Shown here: piece after piece, positions 44,355-58,149 of the stretch
How the letters are laid out: each line of letters begins with the position of its first letter
How positions within the stretch are numbered: position 1 is the first letter of the stretch
Source: Phoebastria nigripes
Lineage: Eukaryota; Chordata; Aves; Procellariiformes; Diomedeidae
Length of the DNA stretch: 64,000 nt
NCBI GenBank assembly: GCA_035582835.1
Contig: JAYKAV010002628.1
Span: forward strand, 747,298-811,297
Direction of reading: 5' to 3'
Made by a program: the position numbers and the translations under genes
Notes under the pieces: generated by a model
What the model saw: only the letters and a program-made list of their open reading frames with translations
Database searches by the model: none
What the model was told of the DNA's origin: nothing

Positions 44355-44690
44355 AGGTTGGGACTGACTGGCTCTGCTGAGAAGGACATGGAGGTCCTGG
44401 TGGACAATAGGCTGAACGTCTGCAGTGCGTCCTGGCTGTGGTGAACGTACTGGGCTGTATTAACAGAAGTGCACCTGGTAGATTAAAGGAAGTGATTGTT
44501 CTCTTTACTCATTAGATCACATCTGGAGTACTGTGTCTAGGTTCGGGCCTCGCAGTGCAAGAAAAACATTGATAAACTGGAATGAGTTCAGAGGAGGGCC
44601 ATGAAGATGTTTGAGGCCTGGAGCATATGTCCTGTGAGAAGAGTGGAAGGAGTGAGGCTTTTTCAGCATGGAGGAGAAGCGGAAGTGAGC
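44355..44690 (+). mobile_element. CR1 fragment
   Basis: 'gagaaggacatggaggtcct', 'ggtggacaataggctgaac', 'agatcacatctggagtactg' and 'gaggagggccatgaagatgt' identify a diverged sense CR1 piece from the end of the reverse-transcriptase ORF into the 3' region. No open frame is left. Confidence 0.85.
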
Positions 44691-44720
44691 TGAGGTAGAT
44701 GTGAAGTAGAACCTGAATTT

Positions 44721-47700
44721 CTGATTAACCAATGGAGAAGAACGAGTATAAGAACGATCCATCCCAGTGTGCCAGCAATCGAGCAAGTACAGCAGGAGGC
44801 CAGACTGGCTGAATGGGGAATTCTGGATTGAGTTTAAATGCAAAAATGAAGAGCATGGAAGATGGAAGCAGCATCGAGCTACCCAAGAGACATATACAAG
44901 CATTGCATGGACATGCAGGGACAAAACTGGAAAAGCCAGAGTTCAGCTGGACTTGGCTGAAGACCAAGGGAAGAAGGAAAAGTTCAGCATGTGAACAGCT
45001 TGCCCTTCTCCTGTCTGCTCCAGGTTTATAAAGAGAGCACCATTCTCTGCCACAAGACAGATGAGGTTTATCTTAGTGTCCCTCCTCTTTTCCAAGTATA
45101 GAATCAGCACAATCCATGATCCACCTCACAGAGGCACAGGATACACATGAATGATGATGCCTTGGACCCCATTGTCTTCTGAACCTGAAGCTCATCCTGC
45201 TCACTGCAGAGGTATGGGCCTTCAAGGCAGGCAGCCAAGTCAGGTCCAAAATCATCTCCACCTGCCCATCTCTCTGCATCCCTCTTTCAGCCAGCCCCCT
45301 GCATGCTGTCATGGCCAAAAAGCCACACACTCTTGAGATCCACCACTGGCAACCATGGAAAGGCAGAGCTCCCTTCCCTCCTGCTAGGGGAAGCAGAATT
45401 CCCAGAGGGTCACTGTGGAGCCTATATCCACCAACAAGCTGTTGTGTAACATTGGATTAAAGATGCTCTCACAGGATGTGCTCCCATAGCTGGCACAGTG
45501 GTGGAGGCCCTTTACCCAGTAATTCCAAGCATGAACTTAATTGCTTCCCCAGAAGTGAGGAGGACAGTCGGGAAGCTGTAGCCTGCTGCTGTTCAGCAGC
45601 ACTTCACCTTCCTGTCTTACCCCTCCTTGGCCAAGGCCTTGCAAGATGCAGGTGTTTGCATTTGCCAAGATCCAGCCATGTTTTTCTGCCAGATGTCTTC
45701 TAGCAAGCGGCAGAAGCAGACCCAGGAAGGCTGGTAAGTCTGGGCATCGGGAAGGCACACAGGAGACAGGCTCAGCCTCATGCCTAAATCCAGGCCCCAC
45801 TAAATTCAGAGGCTACTGTCTTATGTTAATTAACAAAAATATGCATAACAACCAGTGTGAAAGCACTTCAGCAGCATTCCCATAGGTAGCCAGAGGCCTC
45901 CCTTTTGAGCTGAGACCTTGTTGCTCTCAGTGCACTCGTTTCTTCTGGAAATGCCCCTTCCCCAGTGCATCCTGGCTGTCCCGCTGGAGGCTTCTGGACC
46001 TCAAACACCTGAAAGCCCCACTCACTTCTGCAAGGCTCGGGGCTGTTTGGTTCTGCACTTGAGGTCTGCTCTGTGCTTCATTAGCTCAACTTCACATGTT
46101 CACGCAGGGTGTTTCCCCAAGTGATGGAGCCTCACTGTCTTCCAGGAAATAATTACTCACAACAGCAACCAGCAAAAATCCCTGCACAGGGTTCATCATA
46201 TGCAGTATTTCTGCAACTGAGGCCCTCACAGTTAGGGGTGGAAATAAGCCCTTGCACCAAGATAGAACAGGGCTCTGAAAAGAGGATGTGGGGACAGCAG
46301 AAGTGATAACATCTCTCTCTGCCAGCTAAGAAGTGGCTGTGGCTGTCAGACACAGAAGCTTGAGATTATGAGCAAGGCCCTTCTCACAGGCATGCAGTGC
46401 TGTGCTGGCACTGCTTGGGCACTTGGTAGTAGTTACCACCATTGCTCCACTGTGCTCTTCTGAGGTGGCAGGAGACAGCTAGGGAGGGGGTCCATCCATC
46501 CTCTGTTGCTGAGATGCCGGAGGTGGAAGAGTCCCTGGTGTGTAATGAGACTGTCCAGGGAGCAATGAGAGCCAAACTAAGGTGGCCCTTCCTTGCTTAA
46601 GCTTCTTGGGAGGGAAGCGGAGGTCGCTGCAGAGTCCCTGCTGCTACCTCTTTTAATAAAAACAGCCCTCTCCCACTGCCTTCGGACGCTTTGTCTCTCT
46701 CCTACATAGTGTTTGCCAAGCAAGCCTCAGCACAGGGGAACGTGCTGCATCAGTCTCAGCCCAGCCAGGCTAACCTCTGGCTGCCTTCTGCCGGACAGTT
46801 ACCGTGTTGCTCACTGTCTCTCTCACAAAGTTTTAAAGCCCTGCTTTGAGGCAATCAGGGACTCTAACCACTTTCTTTGGTGGTGGTTTATTAGTTAGGT
46901 TTAAGAATCTTTTTAAACAAAACACTGCTTTGCACATCATAGGGCAATTTTCACATTGGTCCTTGCTTCTCCCAGCTGAAGTAGTTTGAACCTGACTTTG
47001 AAGAAAACTCTGGTCTTGGAAAGTAAACTGGGGTCCAGACAATATCCCCCAGAAGTATTGGTAACTTGCAAGACTTTCCACAGCAAAATCAGAAACCAAC
47101 AGCCTCTACCACCAAAACCAGGAGAGGAAACAGTAGGCTAAATCCTTCTCCTACATCACCCCATAAGCAAGGGCACCGGCTGCTCCATTTAAGCTGTGGT
47201 TTCCACTCTGAAGCAGCACGTGTGCATGGGCATATAGACACTCACAGAGAAGCCACAAAAACTGCACTCCTGAGAGAGGAAAGGCAGATGACCCTGCAAC
47301 AATTCCCCGTCACTATGTGTAACACCAATGAACAGGGAAGGCTATGGGTATTTCTAATATTATGTTTTGTGCAAAGGCTTCTTTTATAGCACAGGCGCAC
47401 TGCTAAAACTGTCACCCATGCTGCCACAGACCGGCATCTGTTCCTGAGTCCACCTGCTCCAGGAAAAACTGGAAAACAACTCCTGCCTGTTCCTTGGAGC
47501 TTCTGCTGAATGATGGTTTTTGTCCACCTGGCCAGTCCAACTGCCTGCTCTGCCTGAGCAGAGGAACCATCTGCAGCTGCCCATTCAGGCAGGCTGCTTC
47601 CATCTGCTGAAGGAAAGGATTTAACCCTTCTGGGGCTGCACTGGGGCTTACAATGCTTGGATTTTACAGTCTGGGCTAATCTACTTCACCTCTGTTGCCA

Positions 47701-50700
47701 TGCAATGGAATGCCTTAATTTTGTATCCACTTCTGCAATTATAGGTGCCTCAGCTTTGGTCTTCCTTGTAAGTTGCTCATCACTTCCAAGTGAAAAGGAT
47801 ATGCTTGGGTAAACAACCTTTGTTTCTGTCACTGAGAAGCAAATTTCCTGCCTTCCTGTAGGGAGCCATATAGAGGAGGACCTCAGTTTCCCCTGCAGCC
47901 ACTGTACTGGTGTACCACATGCTGCTTCTCCCCTGTGCCAGCACACCTTTCAGTAGGACCACAGTGACTTACCTTCCTTTCCTACTTGCTGCTGTTGCTG
48001 GGGATGGAAAAGTTTCACCCTTATCAGATGGGAAAGGCCATTTACAGCCCTACAGATTTCCCTCAGAATTAGCCACTTTGGACAAATGCAACCACCATTT
48101 GTGTTACTGCTGCCTTTTACAAGACGGCCAATGTTTTGCAATGGCTGAATGCCATATAGATATGAATGGCTTCCATGGAGATGAGCCCATGCCCCAGTTC
48201 CTTGGTGGGCCAATTGAGTGTCACTGCAGGCACAAGGAAGAAGGCTGGATGGTGTGGTTGGGGCAGCTAGGGTGCATTGCCCCTTTGGGCAGCACTGGGA
48301 GGCCAGATGAGCTCAGCCCAATCGTCAGTCTGTGCCAGTGGGGTCTTGGGCTGTCCCAGCCATGAGGAGCCCCCCGGAGGGAGGCAGAAGCCCAGACTGG
48401 CATCTCAGTGGAGCCTGTGAGGACCTCAAGGTTCAGATGGAGGTTCGGCGCTGGCCCTCATTTCTAGTTCAGCAGGTGCTTGGCTCTCCATGGCTTTCCT
48501 TTACCTGGGCATGCCGTTCTGGACTGGGAGGAGCACTGCTCCAGGCCCAGGGTGCAGCTCTCAGCTGTGCAGTAACAGGTCACAGGAGAAGGGGCTGCCA
48601 GCACGGGAGCCTGTGGGGAGGCCCTTGGGGTGACGAGGACCCAGCTGTTGAAGAGGAGGTTGGAGGGGAAGGTGGGGTGAGGTGCTCAGTCTGCGGGACA
48701 GACAAGAGACATGGGCAGCAGTCACAGCCAGCAAAAGGGACGATTGCTACGAACTGCTGTGCCCTGTGCAGGTGGATACGTGTAGGTGCTGCAGGGGAAG
48801 GATGCATGTCCCAGGCTGCAGAGTGCCTGTGTGAAGGATCCTTCACCTCTCTGGCACAGGCTTTCCCGCAGCCCCAAGGTGACCTGCACATTTACCTGAG
48901 CAGGCCCTAGTGCTTCTGGTAAGAGAAGCTAACTGGCACTATCTGTGGTGGGACACTGCCTGCCCAGACCTGGTCCCACTAAGCAAGGGCACCCACCCCA
49001 AGAGGGCTTTGACCAGCATGCCCTGGTGGAGGCGAGAAGGGCTCCCCAGCATAGAGGCTCCCTTCATTTCTCCAGTGACACCGTTCAAGAGGAGCAGCTG
49101 CATGTGAGTTGGCTCTCAGCTGTGCTGTCTGCTTGTACTGTATGCCACCAGACAGCTACGAAGCGTTTTTACGTGACTGATCTCATGACACAGCATGTTT
49201 AGCAAAGGCTTAGAGCTCTAACATTTCCCCCTCCTTGCTTGCATGGATGGATTACCTGCCCATGCTTTATCCTTGGAGGCTGGAGACATCTGCAGAGGCC
49301 AGGGCATACCTGTGACCTGCATAGCAGGGAGCAGCCACTGGTCACAGAGGTCCTCAGGCCAAAGGAAGCCAGAAAAGCAGCAAGAATGATGCAAGGGTTG
49401 AGGAAGATGGGGGGACTGCAAAGGGAGGGTCCTTCCCAAAGTGAGTTCTTTAAGATCTATCAACAGGCCAAGGATTGCAGGGACAACCCTGCAAGACTGT
49501 TTCCTGAGAAGAAGGGAGTAATGGGGGTATCCACCTTCCAAGGAGGTGTCGGTCCTTCCTTGTACGTATGCCAACAGGAGAGTCCTGTAGAAAGCAAATG
49601 TGGCTATTTCTTTTACATAACAAGGCATTTTTTACAAGAACGAACAGGAAAATTGGTCATGAATTGGTTGGTGTGGCCAGGGTGCTGCCTGTTGTTAACA
49701 CCAAAGGAGAAATGTGCGGGGTGGGGAGGAGAAAACTATTTCAATGAAAAAGTAAACAGAATTCAAGAGATTTGTGTAAAGACAGAGCAAAGGCAAAGGG
49801 CAAAGCAGTCATAGCGCCAATGGGTGGCCCATATAAGTGTAGATTCTTCATACAGGATTTTCTCCTTGTGGGAGTCCTGCTTTCTGGTCATGCAGCCAAA
49901 GATGTCCTGAGGTTGGCTGAGCACATCTGGGCACCTGAGGTGCCCAGTCACTACACTGGAAGGACTCCCAGCTCCTTGCCAGATGTAGGGTAGAGGTATT
50001 CTCCCCTCTGGCCTCAGGCCAGTCCTGCAGACCCAGCCCCTGCCACTGGGAAACTGGGTGGGGTGGCCACTGAACCAGAACCACTGAGTGACATATCATC
50101 AAAATGTATTTGCTTAGCAGGAGGGGTATAGTGGGTGGATAGTGATTCCTATTCTGCAACACACAGACATGACAGGCTTGCACAGATCAGAGCTTCTGCC
50201 CCTCCAGACCAGTTCAGACCAGCACAATACAGGCACAGGAAAGAGGATGCTCACTTCCAGCCATCAGCACGCTGACTCCTGCAAGTGGTGGTTCATCTAC
50301 ATAATGTCAGCCATGCATGTGGTGTTCCCCCTACACAGACACATCAATGACTTAACTCTTTACTGCTTTTTAAATTAAATTGTCAGTATAAGCTGCCAAT
50401 GGCCTCACTAACCACGTAACCCCACACCAATCTCTCTGCCTTCCTCCATACCTGAGGCCATTTAGCAGTTTGCAGTTTCCTAGCACTCGTCGGCCTCCCA
50501 CTCCAAATGTGTTATAAAAATGCAAACCCAGCAACAGTTGCATAACGGTTTATCAACTGCTTCTTTATCAACTGTAGTATCAACTACCAGGAGATACCAG
50601 ATTAATCTCACTGGTTAAAGCTGAGCAGAGTCCAGGTCTCACACATCAGGCAAGTGTTTTCAGGTAGACCACTCTCCAAGACAACCACCAAAGGGGTGCT

Positions 50701-53700
50701 AGACCCCAAGTGGGCATCAAGAACACATCCACATGTGCCACGGGGGTTGCACACACCTGCATTGGGCTGTGTACACTGCGGCAGGGGGATTATGCCTGGG
50801 GCTAGCATCTCTGTTAATGGTGTGAGTAAATCCCCAGAGACTGATGAAGCCCTGAATCATTTATGATGGCAGTATCACAGACCCTTTCAGAGCACCTGTC
50901 CACACTACTGAGAGTGACAGAGGGGGACACTGTGCTGGTAACTGAGGCAATCTTTCCCGATGTACTGAGGGAGAACTGGCCTGGTCTCTTCGGAGCACAG
51001 GAAGAACTGTCAGCTAGTGAATTCAAGTCATTTATTAGTTCTCTGCAGGTTGGGAAGCTCAACACGTTGAACTCGCCAGTTATTTCTCTGGATTCCATGG
51101 AGTTATATATAATCTTTTGCACTTGAGGGAGCTCAGAGGTCCAGTCAGAGCAGGCCCAGCTTTGAAATTCCTGCACTTGGGCGGATTACCCACCGAGCAA
51201 TGACATCTCTCCAGCCCCCACTGTGTCATGGCCCCAATCTTTCCAGTGGGCAAAACTGCGTGCCACTCTGTCCACACCGCAGCACGCAGGGCCAAGCTGA
51301 AGCTGATTTTCCTTTTACATGCAAGATTTCTGCAGACGTTGTAAAACAAATTAAATCCTACAAAGCTATGATATTCTCATACCCAGAAATGGAGTTTAGC
51401 AGTGTTGAGGTAGCCTGCAAATATCTCCATCAACCTAAACCTTCTCGTCCTTTGCTGTAGCTCCTGCTCATTTACTCCATCCAAGCAAATCTCTTTCCTG
51501 GCTGCCCAAAACATCTGATTCTTGCACCTACCCACCCACATCCACCCATACTATGCTGGTGGTAGAGAAAGAAGTGACGTGATGCTGCTGGCCTTCAAAA
51601 TTCAGTACACAGCACAGGCTGCAGGAGAGCAGGGTAGGGCAGGGTCTCTCCTGCTTTGTACAGTCAGGTGCCAAACTCAAGACAGCGAATGGCTTCCTGT
51701 TGTAGGTTCATGGTTAGTCACAGCTGTCCCTCATGTTAAGGACATGCAGCTCCAGCACAAGTGCTAACTGAGCCTGTGCTCCGGCACTTCACTGTTGTCA
51801 CCAGCTGTGGACTGGAAAAATGTTTTCCAATGAGACAGATGCATTGATAGGACCTGAAAGCCAGGTCCACCGAGCTACTCCATGAAGCTCAAGACATACA
51901 GACATTAACTGAGTAATCTTCACGGTCATCTTAATTTTGACGCAAGATCATTATAAAGCTTGATAAATTATCCTTTGTAAAATACTTTGAGATCTTGGGT
52001 GGAGTGCACTTTGGAATTGCAGAAAGGATTCCTTTCATCTCCTTTATTAATCATGTGATATGCACAAGAGAGAGATTGATCCCATGCACATACCTCTTCA
52101 TCTCCATAGACCTGTCTTCTGCCCTCTCACGTACATTTACTCTGTAAACTTTACCTTTGACAGAGGCTCTGTCTTACAGAATCTCAGCACTCCCAGATGT
52201 ACACAGCATTTCTCACATTACAGCGCACGATGGGCTAATTAGCTTTCAAAAGGGAGCCAAAGGTTTCTGCTTTCACCTTTCTTTGCTAAAAAATGAGCTC
52301 CTAACACACTGGGGGTTTGTTTGTTTAACAGAATAAAATTGAAATCTTAACCCATCTCCAGTGAGACCATGACAGAGGCTGAGCCAGCCTGGCCAGACAT
52401 GAGGTACATTAACAGGTTACTGCAGCTGCTGGAGGAAAATACATAAATAGCTCTATGGTGATGGGCACTGAGCCAGCTGCAGTTGGTCTGCGGATTTGAA
52501 AATTAGGCGCCAAACAGTTGTTTTGAAAAAAACACTGGATTTGTTTTCATTAGCATTTGAGATCAGTGCCAGGTTTTATATAATAACAGCGTGGGGGTGT
52601 GAGCACTGCATGCTCCCCTCCCACAGCTCCACTGGAGTAGCACTGATCTAAGTGATTCTCAAAGCAGAGTTGGGATTGCTCCTGGCTGATAAAGCAAGCT
52701 TTGTGAACTCAGAGGAACTGCACTTCAGAGCCAGTCCCCACCCTCCTCCACTACACTCTCCAAACTGCCAAATGGCTAAAAGATTAGGGGCTTGCTTGTG
52801 TTATGAGGGAACCTGAACTCCACAGAGCACTGAGAACCTGGGGCTACCCTGGCAGGCTGCATAGAAGTCTTTTATCTTTGGATCCCTGAAAGTATAACTA
52901 GAATTAAATTCAGCTCTGTATATGAAAGTCAAAACTCATAATGTTAGAGATTATTGTCCCAATATTTCATTAAAGGTGATATGAATAATCCCTTCCTTGA
53001 TCTTAAATTAATTTTGCTATTTACCTATATAAATAGCAGCTAGTTATGCACACGAACGCCTATGGCTCCATCTCCACAGACTCCAGGGCTCCCGGCAGCC
53101 TGACTAGAAGGAAATGGTGATGTTGTTCCTACCTGGCCACCTCATCTGTTTTCAGTGGTGTTTTCACAGTATTTTATTGCCAAGAAATCTGTCTTCCTAT
53201 TACTTTGGAAGAATTCCTGAGCTATGGGGAGCCAGTGAGTAGAAGACTCAGTAGCTAATGCTACACTGAAGGCTGTGGTGTATCACACACTACAATACTT
53301 CCTTTGCCTGATAAAGGCTGTGAATGAGTTGTACTGTAGAAAGCCTCTCCATTGCTCTTGTGTTACAGACATGGGTCTTTTTAGCATGTGGTATTATAAG
53401 CAAATCACTGTGTGGAAAAGTGACAAAGTGGAACTGTGGAAAGTTGAGGAGCCCTGAGCACTGACCTCCCCAGCTTCTTCATTTGCCACTTTTCTGTTGA
53501 GAAGGGGGAAAAATATGAGAGGGTTTTTAAATGAAATTCTCATTTCCTTCTGGTCACATGAGACCAGGGTCTGGTTCCAGTACAAGGGTCTAAAGGGCCA
53601 CCCAGGCCCTTCTGATAATGATAGTCACTTGCCTTCCTGCTGCAAAGGAATGAACAATCCCAAGCACAGACCTGAATTCTCCTCCCCAGGTTTGCTTAAT

Positions 53701-56040
53701 GCTTCCCCCAGTGTGATACAGGTTGAATTCTGCCTCAGTAAGGAGGTAAATGTTGTAGCAGAAGAATATTATTGTTCAAGGCTCCTGCCAAACATTTTAT
53801 GTCTGGAATTGGAAATAAATATGCCCTCTACACGTTACAGCGTGGTGTCTTGTCTTGAAAAAAATCCTTGTTCTACATACAGCCTGATGTCTGTTTGCTT
53901 TAATCCCACAACTGTGCACTGTGTTCCTCTTTGCTCTTTTTTACATGTCTCTTAACAAACTTTCTCATAGCAAATGAGGAAGATCTCATCCATGATACAT
54001 GGCATACTATTAATTTTCTCTACTTGCTTTGGTGCTTTCTGTCCTGACACTGCTGGAAGCAATTTTATTCAATTGCTGAAAGCTGAAATTCTGGAGCAGA
54101 AATCTGTGGTGAGGTACGAGTGCTTCTTCTATGCTTGCAGTCATTGCTAGCAATTTTTTAAGCACTAATGCTGAGCTGGATTGAATTTGGACTGATAGGA
54201 AAATGTTCTGTGCTGTATGTTCAATCCTTGCCCCTTCCTGAAATTAATGAAAGTATCTGAGACAATCGATTAAACATTGACAGGCTGTTCAGAATGAGAT
54301 AAGGAACACGAGGCAGAGGGGAAGGTAGGCAACTACAGAAAAGAGAAATAATCCGGCTATTAAAGACATACAAATAATAAAGTATAGAATGAGAAAGGGG
54401 AGGGCATGGCAGCAGCTGCTGAGAAACTAAAGCAGTTGAGGTAAGAAACAGCAGTGGAAATCCTGGGTCCCCAGATTCGTGAAAATGTCAGAGTCATTAT
54501 GAAATCCCAGACAGCATCAGAAAACTCGTTACACCCAACTGTACAGGAAACTGGTCAACGACTGAGAAGATGCTCTGCATCAAAGGATACGCGAGGTTTT
54601 CCTTTGTCTTTATTATGTACTGTAAATAATCTCTTTATTTATCTGATGGGAGAAGCACTCCAGTGCTAGGCAGAGCCTATCACTGCTGTCTGTGTTATCT
54701 GACATCCCAAAAATTTATTCTTATCCTACCCAGACAGTCAGATATATTGCAAGTACCTTTGAGCTAGAGCTCCGATACTGAGCCCAGGGCACTTCCAAGT
54801 TCCTGACTTTATATCAGGGTGAAACCTGTACATGCACCAGCCTTCTCCTATGCACTCTTTCCACAAAGAGTAAACCTAGGGGAGTGGGTGAGGCAGGAGC
54901 CTTGGTGTGCTCTGAGCAGGTTCCCGATCAGAAAAGCCCAGGGAACACAGCCCCAGGGATTGCCATGGCCATCTGCCACCCCAGTCAGGTAAGGCTGACA
55001 CATCCCTAGATTGTCCCTTTTTTAAACACTAAATGATTGTGTCCTGGGATAACAAATCAATTCTACCTTCTGAAAGCAGAGAGGGAGTTTATTACAAAAT
55101 TGTTTTGCGTAGCACTGAACTGTCAAGGTCCTTAATTAAAAACTAATTGCTAAATATTGAGAGACGAATGACAACACTGACTCCGGTTCAATACTAACCT
55201 ATATCATCAGAGCGATCCAAGAGGACCGGTATTTGAACAGATGCTAATTCCACAACTAAAGCATGCATTGTACTCCCTGTAAAACACAGTTGTCTAGTGG
55301 GCTCTCAGCTTTTGCACTTCCCCTCCTCCCTTGATGCTTTCCACTCCCCATCCCACCCCCAAACTGTTCTCTTCTTTTTAGCAGAAATAGGAAACGTGAA
55401 CATACATGTTCAGTTAACAAGGAGGGCAGACCGGTGCCGAGGATGAAAGTGTGCAAGTGTTCTGGTTACTGCTAAAGAAAGGGACCTTCTAAAAAACGTA
55501 GAAAAAAAATAATGTAGGTACTATTATTGAGGCATATTTCAGGAAGTACATTTAGAAAAAAAGGTTTTACTGCAACACAGTTAATATCAGCAGTGTGAAA
55601 ATAACTGGTAACATTAGAAGGGAAAAAAACCCCAAACCTTTGAAACATTCAAAGTTTCTAAGCCATTATCTAAAAAATCTGACAGACAAAATAATGGGGG
55701 AGTTTGGGCTAAACTTCATGAACAAAGGGGATTTACATCTGGATTACATTATCAATCAAAATTAGGCAAAAGGTTTAAAAGAATTTCCAAAATATGACAG
55801 ATGCACAGAGTTATCACGTCAAATCACAAGAGAAAAAATGAGCTAACCCAAAAATGCTTATACAGAGGCTTTCAGCATTCCCAAAATATTTTTTTCTGGC
55901 TTAACGTAACCAAAGTTTATAACTGGTCGTCTACGAATTTGCTGGTGTTGGAAACTGCATGTTGAGAGAGAAAATGTTCATTCCAAGTGAATGGCTTGAT
56001 GCTCACATGCAATTTTTGCTTTGCTCGGGGGAAGGCAGCA
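44721..56040. other. Long gene-free interval
   Basis: About 11 kb without an exon, RNA gene or repeat family that I can support. Open frames up to about 190 codons occur in its GC-richer part (47.9-49.8 kb), but they lack recognisable domains or splice context. Confidence 0.55.
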
Positions 56041-56345
56041 AGGTTTGAAATGATACAGATTGCACACAGGCATCTCCGGCAAGAGGCACGGGGCAGGGGG
56101 CTGGAGCCGATCTAGGAGCAGTTGGTTTACGGTTTGCAGACAGGCGCCAAAATTCAAAAAACGCACCGTACTTCAAATCCAGCGACGCGGACGAAAACAA
56201 TGAGGAAGGAGGCGGCTCCAGGGGCTCCTGGGCTGTCCTTGGCGTGGCTCTGTGCCCCGCGCAGGCAGATCGGGCAGGATCCGACCTCCCTNCTGAGCAA
56301 AGAGGCAACAGCACTCTGGGAGTTGTAGTCTTTTCTTTCTGCTTC
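56041..56345. promoter_or_regulatory. Orphan promoter-like element with ZNF143 motif
   Basis: A locally CpG-rich patch in an AT-rich setting, containing GCACTCTGGGAGTTGTAGT at 56311-56329, the reverse complement of the ZNF143/THAP11 site (ACTACAA-type, CCCAGA). Such sites sit mostly at active promoters, yet no gene is recognised next to it. One N at 56292. Confidence 0.5.
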
Positions 56346-58149
56346 CTTTTCCAGATAAGTTCAAGTCAAAACCAACTTGAATTCAGTCAGAAAGCTGAGT
56401 TTCACACCGAGTTGTATATCACATTATCAGATCTCGCTGATAAAGATCTGATAACAGTGACCTTCAAATAGGGAGGTTGTGTAAATGAAAGGGGATGTGT
56501 AGTGATCTATAGGCTTATTTTCATTTTAGCTATCATTCATAAACTCCCTCCAAGTAACCCACTGATATCCCCGGCTTCACAGACTCGATGTGGAAATCCC
56601 TGCCCTCAGCTCTCCATAGGAGATGGAGGTGAAGGAGCAGTCAATGCTGTGGTAGGAGAGATGATGCCCAAGCCAGGTGGGATGGGCACTGTTGTCTACA
56701 GAGGAAGCCAGGACAACTCTTTTTATATCGGATGCATATTTTTAAACAAATGCATTCAGGTGAAAACCTACTATTTACATGGATCAGCTGCTAAAGATAC
56801 ACAGTGATTGCAAGAGGGACTTAGAGCTATTTGCCGACAAGGGTATTGGGCGTCCAGAATTCCTGGATTTATTCTGAGGTTTTCCAGTTTGAGATATACT
56901 CGATAGTAGGATCCCAGATCCTCTAACATGAGGATTGTCTAGCTTCTATTTTGAGGATAAACCCATTCACACCTATCTGTTCAGCCTGGCTCCCTAAGTT
57001 TCTTTTCATATATTGTGTGCAGTATTTTCTTCCTCTCTTTCCTGTTTCTCTATCTAGATCTGTCCTCCCTCTCATGTACAGCACTTCTTTGCATTATGCT
57101 TATGCTGCTTTTTTTCTTTGCTGTCCATGTATATGGATGACAGACTTTGAATCTGTTTTTTCTACTTCTCAGGCAGAAAATCTCCGTTTTCTTAGCGTTC
57201 CCTGGTAGCCGAAAGGCACAACAGCAGTAAGGGCTTTTCAGCCTCCAAAGTTTTGGGACATGAGGAATTAGCTCATGGGAATGGTAATGCCGTTTATACC
57301 GGTTAGTGCGCAAGAACTGACAGAAGTTGGGGTATAGTCAGTAAAAATATGTTTTAGGAAAAATAATACTCCAAATCTTTAGGAAGGGAAAACTTTCCAG
57401 TGGATTTTAGTTTGTACAAAATTTGGCTGCATTCCCTGGGACTGCAAAAGAATTTCAGGATAGCTTCCTTCCTGAATGCCCTGATCGGAGACTGGGAGGC
57501 ATTGCAACCTCTCAGTAAAACTTGGGAAGAAATTTCTAAAATCTACAAAACAGCACTCCTAAAATTCACCCTTGGAAATAGCTGATTGGTATTTTTTCTG
57601 AGACTCTCCACTCCCAATTTAAACAAACAGCAGGTCCCTGGCCTATAAAACTTCAGTGCTAACAGCAAAGCACGGCAAATTCATCAACAGCTCAAACCAG
57701 GGTTATATAACAATGTTTTAGATAACTAATGTGAAAATATATCCTGTAAGAGAAATACTACACAGGTTTCAATAAAATTGCAACCATGAGCAGCACGGCG
57801 TCACTTCTAATCGTTGTGCCTCTCCCGGGGTGTGACAGCGGTCGATGGTTCAGGCGGGTTTGGTGGATGCGGGGCTTTTTGGACAGCCTTGCACCCCAGC
57901 AGGGTGGAGGGTGCGCTGTGGGCCGGGGACCCGTGGGTGACCCGCACCCACCAACACCTGAGCGGCTGCTCTGGCTGCGAGCGGGACTGGGAGCAGCTGC
58001 TGACAGCTGAGGAGGGTGTGAGGAACAATCCTGGTGGTTAGTTCTGGTCCCTCCCAGTTTTATTACAAAAAAAATCTTGCCTTCAAGATTGGCCCCTCGC
58101 TTCCTGCGCTTTACTCACACTCACGGCAGCCTAATTTTGTATTTTAATA

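Noticed and set aside
47910..48910. Two overlapping open frames of 151 and 192 codons
   Set aside because: They lie in GC-richer DNA where stops are rarer, and composition and lack of motifs do not look like protein.
49239..49814. Open frame of about 190 codons in the gap between RPL36 and LMNB2
   Set aside because: It opens with a TTG codon, the first ATG is well inside, no domain is recognisable and there is no splice or promoter context. One such frame is expected by chance in 64 kb.
50863..51126. 87-codon frame with a protein-like composition
   Set aside because: No family recognised, no splice signals or conserved context; not enough to call a gene or pseudogene.
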